DNA of 20,007 nucleotides. Source: Chara braunii. Lineage: Eukaryota > Streptophyta > Charophyceae > Charales > Characeae. A model generated the notes under the pieces. The model made no database searches. It saw only the letters and a list, made by a program, of their open reading frames with translations, and had not been told where the DNA came from. The stretch lies in contig BFEA01000048.1 in NCBI GenBank assembly GCA_003427395.1, forward strand, positions 4,090,327-4,110,333. The letters are read 5' to 3'. Below are positions 1 to 7,814 of this stretch, in pieces (the first letter of the stretch is position 1; each line of letters starts with the position of its first letter). A program made the translations under genes and the position numbers.

Positions 1-89
<89 letters not shown>

Positions 90-108
90 ACACACGCACG
101 CGCACGCA
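1..108. repeat. (CT)n microsatellite with CA/CG-rich tail
   Basis: A pure CT dinucleotide run covers 1-87 and starts at or before the window edge. It passes into a short CA/GCAC-rich tail to about 108. No coding potential is visible. Confidence 0.98.
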
Positions 109-172
109 CTTAGAGACTGACAGAGAGAGAGGGAGTGCACGCTTTAACATAGCTGAGCGCCTATGGGCGAGG

Positions 173-190
173 TTTTTTTTTTTTTTTTCA

Positions 191-233
<43 letters not shown>

Positions 234-249
234 TAATCAATCAACAATG

Positions 250-280
<31 letters not shown>

Positions 281-313
281 TAATCAATCAATCAATCAAT
301 CAATTAATCAATT
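173..313. repeat. poly(T) plus (AATC)n tetranucleotide array
   Basis: A 16-base T run (173-188) is followed by a tetranucleotide array of AATC units to about 313. A few interruptions (ATTTAATC, AACAATG, AATTAATC) show it is ageing. An A/T-only stretch follows to about 386. Confidence 0.97.
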
Positions 314-378
314 AATTTTTATTTTTTTATTTTATTTTATTTTTATTTTGATTATTTTTATTGTTTTAAAATATATAT

Positions 379-431
379 AAAAAAAAATGGGGGTGTAGAG
401 CACGAAAAACTCTACATCCCCATATTTTTTT
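379..431. repeat. fold-back hairpin with A/T-flanked stem
   Basis: The arms at 387-400 and 410-423 are reverse complements over 14 bases with one G-T wobble, around a 9-base loop (401-409). The A run on the left (379-386) and T run on the right (425-431) lengthen the stem to about 21 pairs. In bacteria this would look like a bidirectional terminator. In this eukaryotic repeat context it more likely marks a small fold-back element or the end of one. Confidence 0.75.
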
Positions 432-485
432 AATTTTTTTTTGGTTTTGTTTTGGGAGGGTTTCGTCGGGACCTTTCATACGGCT

Positions 486-535
486 GTACGACCGTACGTA
501 CGGTCGTACGATCAGATCCCCGTACGATATACGGG
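486..535. repeat. perfect 24-bp palindrome and adjacent 6-bp-stem hairpin
   Basis: Positions 486-509 are a perfect self-complementary palindrome built on GTACGACCGTAC and its mirror, with no spacer. A second small hairpin follows (CCCGTA 519-524, loop 525-529, TACGGG 530-535). Both lie at the point where recognisable LINE endonuclease sequence stops, so they may belong to a separate inserted element. Confidence 0.8.
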
Positions 536-584
536 TTGCAACACAGCCATCCCCTGCAAAAGGGGGGGTCCCCTGATGGTTTCG

Positions 585-1127
585 TCTATCCAGTCTTCTA
601 TTGGGGGTGACGTTAAAATCCCCTGCTATGACTAATGGGATGCCTTCGCGTACTTTCGTTCCTAGATTCCCCAAAAAGGCTCTTCTTTCTCTGATTGTAT
701 TAGGGGAATAAATGCAAAGTATGCAAAGTAGTTCCAATTATAGCATCCCCAACACTAATACCCACCGCCCCTCTTCTTCATTTGCCACCTAGTGGACCAA
801 CTGGAATTTGGAGTCGGGGGGGATCCAAGTGGCTACCCCTGGTGAACCCGGCCTAGGGGCATGAGCCCTCACGGCCGAGTGGGGCCATACCATCTTATGG
901 GCCCTGTTATGCTCTGGGTTGTCCTATAGGTGGGTCTCCTGCACACATATCACATCCAACCACCGCCTACCTCCTTCCCCTCTGAGTTGGTCCCAAATGA
1001 CTTGACATTTTTTAGGTTTATTGGATGTCAAGCCATTTACGTTGATGGAGCGCAAGTCCAGATCCGTCATTCTTACACATTGCTGCCAGACAGGGTTTCT
1101 GCAATATAATGTTTCCAAGTCTCCCAT
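585..1127 (-). pseudogene. LINE (non-LTR retrotransposon) endonuclease domain, broken
   Basis: This is the N-terminal part of an apurinic-like endonuclease/exonuclease/phosphatase domain, which in L1-type LINEs nicks target DNA to prime reverse transcription. One minus-strand frame carries, in order, the opening motif INVNGL (about 1045), the metal-binding motif VQETHL (about 930-945), GRWVLVLG (about 760), IYSPN (about 705) and AGDFNV (about 607-625). The spacing is normal for the family. Three in-frame stops break it: TAG at 924-926, TAG at 789-791 and TAA at 738-740. No frameshift is needed across the tract. After RRLDR (about 585) the similarity ends at the palindrome region, so the second half of the endonuclease and all of the reverse transcriptase are missing. 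A possible upstream ATG at 1127 lies within the frame. It is an inactive fragment. Confidence 0.85.
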
Positions 1128-2100
1128 TTTCTAGGTGTTCCCTTCTTTTGGTTCGGGGTGCACTTAAAGGGTATGCCACTATTTGACATCCCATCTGTCC
1201 AAACTCAAGACCCTCTTCCACACTTTTGCAGAAGCATTTGCACACATCGTCGTCCGACCAGAGGTTGCTGGCTTTTATTTTCGCACACTACAGGTCCAAC
1301 AGCGTGTTGTGGTTGTACCAGCGTAAGTTGGCAGTTTTATTAGGTTCAAACAACAGGTAGAGGTCATTCCTACCGATCTGTTGGTCGCAACTTTCGAACT
1401 CCGACGCATACTCAACATGCACATACTGCAAAATGTGTAAATGAATGATGAGACTGAAACATATTGTAGCTGGGGTATACGCGCAGCGGACTGACTGGAC
1501 TGGACTGGACTGGCTTGGTACAGACGGTGGTACCAGGCGTAAATGGACTTGACTGAGCGAATATACGGCCTGTGGGATCAGGGACTCATCAGGCCACCTG
1601 GTCCCACAAGTGGAACAGGCAAATAGGCCGATAGCCCTGGCTGTAGGTCAGGACAGGTAGAGGCACGCTGCAGCTCATGAACCATAAAAATACAACAGCC
1701 CATGAACTCGCCACGACCACAGTAACCTCAGCGTTAAGTCGTCGGCGACGTTCCCTACGTGTGTTCGACTCCACACATACGAGCGGCGGCAGGAAGAGGC
1801 GACAATCATGGACCTTTGGGGGGCGCTCACAAATTGGTGACGACTTACGATGACTTCACTGCGTCGCTGCAAATACCCATTTCCACCATCGCTAGTATGG
1901 ACACCACATGCCCCACGTCGTCGTCGTGAAGTCCAATACCCAATTCGAAATTTGATTTTCGAACGGGGAGGTCCATTGCTTTTTAGGGTTTTTTTTTCTC
2001 CCCATCGCCAATACCTTTCAAATTTTCCCGCCTTCGGTAGCTGGACCACACCGTCATGAGACAGACATCACCGAATGGACCAAGCCATTGTCCTCCGCCC
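1128..2100. other. intergenic, no gene recognised; short (TGGAC)n run
   Basis: I see no supported gene here. The only local structure is a short pentanucleotide run with three TGGAC units at 1496-1510 inside 1490-1513. Open frames on both strands between 1589 and 2059 are short, have no motif and are not supported by composition. Confidence 0.6.
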
Positions 2101-2153
2101 CCCACGACCAACTGTAATATTATGAAAATTGTTGTGAGGGACCAAAAGGAATG

Positions 2154-2178
2154 ATCCTCGGGAGACCACCCCGAGGAT
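2154..2178. repeat. 9-bp-stem hairpin
   Basis: ATCCTCGGG at 2154-2162 and CCCGAGGAT at 2170-2178 pair exactly around a 7-base loop. A nearby run (about 2215-2235) contains a second, weaker inverted repeat around GGAAACTTCC. Function unknown; possibly part of a decayed element. Confidence 0.6.
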
Positions 2179-2318
2179 AGGTGGAGCGACGGTGAAAATT
2201 TCCTTCAAAACCCCGAAGGAAACTTCCTTGGGCCCCGAGGACGCCACAAGGAATGTCTAATGAGCCCCACAACGGATCTTGACCCCTTTTACCAATACCT
2301 TTCCCATATGTCGCCCGC

Positions 2319-2636
2319 ATGCCTGAATTCACCGTGTGTGCCAAGGAAAACAAACCAACATGGATGTATCTTGCTGGCGCCGCCAACCATTTCGATTCCC
2401 CGGTCAACTTCCAGGTAATGCTATCGAGCGCATCGGTCCCCCATGGGAACCTTCCCAGCCTCGTCACACATGATTTGTGGTAGGAATTTTATCCTTTCCC
2501 GGTACAATGGATTTGTCATCGCCGCTCCGACCGAGTGCGCCAACCATACCTCTCACGAACCCCTATAACAGGATATGGCCATGCGAGGTACAACTTCAAG
2601 TTACCTCCACCTACGAGAGTTGTCATCATCCCTTAG
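2319..2636 (+). pseudogene. possible decayed coding tract, unrecognised
   Basis: A plus-strand frame starting at ATG 2319 reads 54 sense codons to TAG 2481-2483, then another 50 codons to TAG 2634-2636. The predicted peptide is mixed in composition (it includes TWMYLAGAANHF, HGNLPSLVTHDLW and after the stop EFYPFPVQW), which looks more like protein than like low-complexity DNA. I do not recognise the family. The frame is also open for some codons before the ATG. It could be a remnant of a retroelement polyprotein, or chance. Confidence is low. Confidence 0.25.
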
Positions 2637-4075
2637 GTGGACGTATCCCTGTTGAGCTACTGAAGCACGTGTGAAAGTTAATCAGTTGCAATCGCAGAGG
2701 TGGCCCAACCGAGGGCGTTTCTCGTACGATGTAGCATAGGTGGTACGCGCGGTCCCACACCTTTATTGGACACGTGCGCTAATCGACGCATTGGGGGGTT
2801 GAAGTCCCATCTCGACCCGTCGACGGTCGACTATGACGCATCCTTCTTGCCACGTCTTACACCACACCAAAGCAAAAAGACAGATCACTTACACAAAACA
2901 AAACACTCATAATCCTTTTAGTATCCAACCGATAACTTTTTCACACGGAAATCGGTTCGGTGTCGCGCGCAAGACTTAGAATAAAACTGAGTGGACGCAA
3001 AGTTTTCTTATATCGACTAGCCATGCAAACATACGCAAACAGTCACAACGATGGAGTAGTATGTAGTACGCATAATCGCATGACCCTCAATGGTCTTTAG
3101 GGTTGTGTTCAACAATCAAGTTTCTGTTGACACTCGTCTTGAGGGGTTAATCTCTCGATGTTAAACAATCGGCAAGGCGGTTGAGAACCACGTCCTCTTT
3201 TGCACCCTGCGGAGAGTGGGTGGTACACAAACCCCCACCTGTCGTGGCAGTTGAGTTTTATCACCCTAAAAATGAACTCCATCATCGAGGGCCTGGAGAA
3301 AAGTCAAGGTGTTTGACTTTGACGACTGACACGGACTTCAACGTCAAACTATAATAATCCTAAAAAACAAAGGGTAAAGAGTGGATCTCCTTTTTTTCTC
3401 AAATGCAAAACCAGCTCAACCTTCTCACGCGCTCACAATATGTCGCACGGACACTTATGATATACATATACAGAAGGTTATAAAACACGGCACGATCAGT
3501 TCTCACAATCACAGTGGGACTTCTTTCAATCAGTGATTGTAGACGATCAAATCCAAAGTCTGAACGATAACCATACCTGCAATCACATCAAATATTCAAC
3601 CAAAAGTCCACACACTGCACGAGGTCAACTTCAGCCACTCTCTGCCCTCATACTCCTTGCTTTAGCCACACAAGCCTCAACCTTTTGTCTAACCTTCCAT
3701 AATAAAATACTTAGTATCTTTGTTAAATAACCATTCAATAAATTTCTGGTAAAAACTCAACGAAACAATTCAAGTCACGAGGCTAAAGCTTTCACGTTGA
3801 GTAGCGAGAGTGAATTGAAGTTGAATCGTAAACCTACGAGTCAGCAACCGACCTCTTATCAGTGATAACAGAAAATGATCCTCGTGGGGTGAAACTGAAT
3901 TTAATCAAAATCCTGAATCAAAATGTTTAACGACGACCTGTAACACAAGATATGTCAATTTCCAACTAAGCTTATAACTATATGGAGAATATCCTTCATA
4001 TCATGCCTTACTTGAATCCTTTCATAACTAAGTCTAAGTCTTCCTTTAAGCAAGTGTCATAAAAAAGTATGATTT
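2637..4075. other. non-coding AT-rich tract, possible retroelement non-coding region
   Basis: No supported gene. Short open frames (for example 2700-2912 and 3533-3730) have no motif. A TATAAAA box-like string occurs at 3479-3485 and might be a promoter, but nothing downstream confirms it. The tract runs into the two diverged tandem arrays without a visible boundary, so 2.7-5.4 kb may be one old non-coding part of a long retroelement. That reading is inference. Confidence 0.4.
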
Positions 4076-4755
4076 TTCACAGCATATCCCCTACTCAAGG
4101 TGAATTGTCAAGATTTTTGACAGCATTTTCCCTACTTAGGGTGAATTGTCAAAAATTTTCTTATCAGAATATAATACAACTCGTCTAAACTAAGCAAATT
4201 TCGGCAGCGTTTCCCGTAGGCAAAGTGTCTTCTCAAAATTTATATATTCGCTCGAATACGAAAACTTAAATGACCTTTAACTCTAGAGAGTCAAATTTTG
4301 TCTAACTCCCTGAATTAGTAAAAAATTGGGCAGCATCTTCTTTAGAGAAGTATAATTATCAGATTTTATTCTAAATTAGATAAGAACACGAAATAAAACT
4401 TGAGTTCTGTCAAGATAAATTTTTACTAATTCATTAGATTTTTATAAATCTCTATATCACTTCCCTTACAGAAAGTATTTTTTTCAAATTTATACAAAGC
4501 TAAATACAAAATCTTAATCAACTTTGACTTCCCAAGATCAAATTTTGTCTTACTCCCTAAGTTGGCAAAACTTTGGCCAGCACTTCCCCTAGAAAAAAAA
4601 ACTTCCTAGATTTCTACTAAGCCAGATATATAACTTCAGACAAACGTTGAACTTTGAAAAACCAAAATTTAACTAACTCATTGGTTTTGTAGAAATTTTG
4701 GCAGCGCTTTCCATAGAGAACGTAACTTTTCAAAATTTATACAAAGCTAAGTAAA
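4076..4755. repeat. diverged tandem array, about 125-bp period
   Basis: A recurring block reads roughly GGCAGC, then a CTTCCC/TAGA-type core, then TTTCAAAATTTATAC and AAAGCTAA. The CAGC cores fall at about 4205, 4331, 4455, 4578 and 4702, that is 123-126 bases apart. Two shorter copies (about 4080 and 4131) precede them at 50-70 base spacing. Between cores, a second shared block (AAATTTTGTCTAACTCCCT-like) recurs at about 4292, 4416, 4540 and 4662. Copies differ at many positions, so the array is old. No open frame spans it. Confidence 0.75.
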
Positions 4756-4984
4756 ATAAATGATCCAAAAAAATGCGATAATTGACCTAAGTAAAAAAAA
4801 AGTTTGTTAGGAAAATGCAGGAATTGAATTAATTCTTATAGCTCTAGCACATGACAAACAACTAAAGCAACTATCTATCAAACTGAAATTCAAACTAAAC
4901 AAAACTTTCATTCAACCACATATAAATTCATACCACAATGTTTAAGTACTTTGATCAGTCCAATGGTTGTACCTTGTCAACAAT

Positions 4985-5376
4985 AGTTCATAGTCATTCA
5001 ATGATTTATCCCTTATACCCAACTTACGTAAGCTGTAAGGTGAGACCATTCAACTTAAGAACAAAGCCTAGCTCAACCATTGAATATACACAAATACATG
5101 ACACTGCTACTTTTCTCTTCTTTGAGCATGTGACTAAATCATTCAACTTGGAAACAATGCCTAGTTGCCCTGAACTGTTTAAAGTAGCCAAGTTATATAT
5201 AACTTTCTGCTCTTAGTCTTTTAAGGTAGCATATGACTGAACCATTCAACTTAGAAACAAAATTCAGCCTGTCCGAACTCATCACTAATTCATATTCTTA
5301 ATTAATACTATTTTTATTGTGATAAGCTACAGCCAGACCATTTAACTCATAAACAATATCTGACTAGCATGTTCAT
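4985..5376. repeat. diverged tandem array, about 97-bp period
   Basis: Four copies of a block like TGACTGAACCATTCAACTTA followed by GAAACAATGCCTAG lie with the core ACCATTCAAC at about 5045, 5138, 5241 and 5338. Spacings are 93, 103 and 97 bases. A weaker partial copy sits near 4994. The block differs from the upstream 125-bp array. No coding potential beyond a chance frame at 4938-5216. Confidence 0.7.
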
Positions 5377-5401
5377 AAGTAAGATAATAATAAAGTATTA
5401 A

Positions 5402-5441
5402 CTAAGCGTTCGCGGTACGAGCGGTGCGGGCCACACCCGCA
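5402..5441 (-). other. candidate Helitron 3' terminus (hairpin plus TTAG)
   Basis: On the plus strand TGCGGG (5425-5430), loop CCACA and CCCGCA (5436-5441) form a 6-bp GC-rich stem in otherwise AT-rich DNA. Read on the minus strand, this hairpin is followed 19 bases later by TTAG and then T. Helitrons normally end in a hairpin 10-12 bases before CTRR, inserted ahead of a T. The match is imperfect: the end is TTAG rather than CTRR and the spacing is longer. It lies on the expected, downstream side of the helicase gene. Confidence 0.35.
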
Positions 5442-5570
5442 AAAATAAGAGAACTGGCTACGAAGTTTGAGTTTAATTCACGAATTAAAAAAATAACAAA
5501 TAGAAAAGAAAAAAGAAAAGTAAGAGAAAGGGCGAGGAGAGACAGGGATAAAAAATATATATATGTAGAG

Positions 5571-5574
5571 AGAG

Positions 5575-5661
<87 letters not shown>
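5571..5661. repeat. (GATA)n microsatellite flanked by (GA)n
   Basis: About 16 tandem ATAG/GATA units (5577-5640) are bordered on the left by a short GA run and on the right by a GA run (5641-5661). Minus-strand frames across it translate only to YLSI repeats and are not genes. Confidence 0.97.
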
Positions 5662-5846
5662 AGCAACGAAAAAACAAAGAATAAAAAAAACGAACACGAG
5701 TATAAAAAGAAAAAAAGTTTCATATGAAGATTTTTTGTTTCATTTAAGTAAGCAAGTGACCGCAGTATGATCAAGGCACAATTATTGCGTAATGCAATCA
5801 ATATTGACTTAGAAAAACGGAATAATATTACGTCAAAATGATTTAA

Positions 5847-5848
<2 letters not shown>

Positions 5849-5887
<39 letters not shown>
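5849..5887. repeat. (CT)n microsatellite
   Basis: About 19 CT/TC units in a row, followed by a pyrimidine-rich stretch to about 5940. It lies just beyond the end of the second decayed reading frame of the Helitron region. Confidence 0.95.
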
Positions 5888-5890
<3 letters not shown>

Positions 5891-5907
5891 TCTCTTTCCT
5901 TCCCCTC

Positions 5908-7672
5908 TTATTTATTTATATTTCCCTTCTCATCTCTCTTGTAGGGTAAATTACGTAACTGAACCCGAAGACGGTTATCTAAAAATTTGTCATTAAGGCA
6001 TTGCCTGGACAACCGTCCAATCAACATTTTTGTCTTCCTATCTCTCTTATAAGACCAATCAACTTCCTTCACTTGAACGATATTCTTGCAACACCTCACA
6101 AACAAAAACTTGCTCAAACACTTTGCGACGATACTCCTCGAAACTTCCGAATCGAGCCTGTCTTTGACGATTTTAATCGAGATGAATTGCAGCATTCACA
6201 CATCTCCAAGTTTTCATACTTGTATTCAATTCCGCTGCTGTTTCCACAATATCTTGCACCCTGTGAGAACTGTCAAGATAGGAAAAGTGCGCAAGTGTCT
6301 TTTTCAACCCAATAGATTCAACAGAGTCATACATGGTAATGCTAAAATTAGAAGAACTTGGTTGTTCTAATGGTTATGTATGGACATGCAGATGGTCTTT
6401 TGATGGTATAAGAGCGGGCACAACACAACTGACAGGAGACGGAGTAGCCGTAGCGGTCAGCAAAGCAGAAACAGCAACAAAAGTAGTGACAATCGACGTT
6501 GACATATTGGAGGGTGAAACATAATCCGCAAGACGTTGAAAATTTGGAGGAAATGCTGCTTGAAGGGGGAGTTTACGCACCAGAGCGGAATGAGGAGTGG
6601 AAGACGCAACTACAGGAGGAATTCTTTTGAGAAGCATCTGTATCCGTGCATATCTGTGAAAGGATTGGGAAATGGTCCCTTCTGTCGGACAATGTGGGAA
6701 ATCTAACATCATCCTAGTAATTTCCTCATTAGAGAGAGTCGTGAACTCATAAGTCAAAATTGATTGCAAAATGGAAAAAGCCGCGAAATCCGAAACAATC
6801 AACGGGTCTGAAGGAAGAGGGAATCGTCGTTCCAACCATATATCAGTGAGTTTCGTTATTTTCCACTCAAGGAAGTTTTTCCATATTCGTCAATCTTTTA
6901 CGACTGTGACACGTTTGACAAACATTTAATAAAACAACTCAGTCAAAACATTTTGGATACCAACATTCTTCGCATCGTCAAACCATTTAGCAAGGTAAGC
7001 GCACGGATTCAGAGTGCGGATTGTGGGTGCATCTTTATCATCGGGCACCACAATAACCCCCGGAGGATTTTGTGGTTGCGATGTGGCGCAAACATCTCTT
7101 TCACGTTCACTGCGTTGAGATTGCGAACACGAATCATGAACACGTGCACGTTTAGCGAGCGGTCCACAAAGCGGAAGAGATGCAAGTGCATCATCAGGGA
7201 GCACATTCAGCGCTCTCATAATCTGAGTTCCCGTTTCATCATCAACATGTTGTCGTCCCACCTGATTACCAGCCAAGGTAGGCTCCGACACTTCGGGGGA
7301 ACCAAAAAGATTAGTTTTCGCACCACGACTCTTTCGCCTTTTGAATGTAGATTCAACACAGTCTTCTTTCGAATCACCCGTAACGTTATCATCCTCATCA
7401 TCGGCAAATGTAAGGTCAATAGGCCTACCCGTCTGACCTCTACGTGAACCATCCCCATCGACACAACAATCGTTACCACCCCCCTCTACAACCATGTTCT
7501 CAGCATCATCAAGGGTATTCCCTTGCGAACATCGACGTTCAACCACACCAAAAACAGGATGATCGTCCCGAGGATGTTCACTTCCAAGATTCACCGACCT
7601 CTCATAATTTTTCACTTTTCTTCCACTTCTCTGAATGTTCGGCTCCAGTTTTTGACGTAACATTCGTATCAT
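5908..7672 (-). pseudogene. decayed long reading frame downstream of Helitron helicase, unrecognised
   Basis: Starting at ATG 7672, one minus-strand frame stays coding-like for 500 codons to 6173, broken only by TAA 6926-6928, TGA 6890-6892, TAA 6374-6376 and a final TAA 6173-6175. It then resumes in another frame to 5908, for about 590 codons in total. The first 248 residues are uninterrupted, hydrophilic and acidic. They contain two SUMO-interaction-like patches (IDLT followed by an acidic run at residues 85-95, and VIVVPDDKD near 206-214) and basic nuclear-signal-like clusters (KRRKSR about 111-116, AKRARVH about 173-179). The later part is more globular, with FPLPSDPLIVSDFAAF, SNEEITRMMLDFPHCP, DSVESIGLKKTLAHFSYLD and a basic end. 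I do not recognise a family. It begins about 140 bases after the helicase stop on the same strand, so it may be a Helitron accessory protein or a captured host gene. That it is one gene is inference from the shared frame. Confidence 0.5.
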
Positions 7673-7814
7673 ATTAAGTGGTATTGTTGTTTCTCATTGC
7701 TTTCCTCATAGCACAAGTGTCGTACTTATGCGGCATTCGGGAGTCGCCTGTAAAGAAATAATATGACAGAATTATTTGGAATGCCAAGGCTCGATGAAAA
7801 GAAAAAAGAATGAC

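Noticed and set aside
387-431. Intrinsic (rho-independent) terminator.
   Set aside because: Shape fits, but the context is eukaryotic repeats with no upstream gene; a fold-back element is more likely.
585-1127. Possible alternative genetic code (UAG/UAA read as Gln) in the LINE endonuclease, because the frame is intact apart from TAG, TAG and TAA.
   Set aside because: In the Helitron gene of the same window, stops fall where Trp, Tyr, Lys or Arg are expected and include TGA, alongside many frameshifts. Ordinary decay explains all of them.
1675-2049. Minus-strand 124-codon frame.
   Set aside because: Arg/Ser-rich shadow of CG-rich sequence without an ATG or motif; overlapping frames are equally open.
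3479-3485. TATA-box promoter.
   Set aside because: TATAAAA is expected by chance in AT-rich DNA and no credible gene or LTR boundary follows.
4076-5376. CRISPR array.
   Set aside because: Repeats are long (about 97-125 bp periods), highly diverged and without constant short repeats plus unique spacers; the context is eukaryotic.
5402-5801. Minus-strand open frames of 70-107 codons.
   Set aside because: They are translations of the GATA and GA microsatellites (YLSI and SLSL repeats).
6953-7447. Plus-strand 164-codon open frame.
   Set aside because: It is the antisense shadow of the longer minus-strand decayed frame, with no motif of its own.
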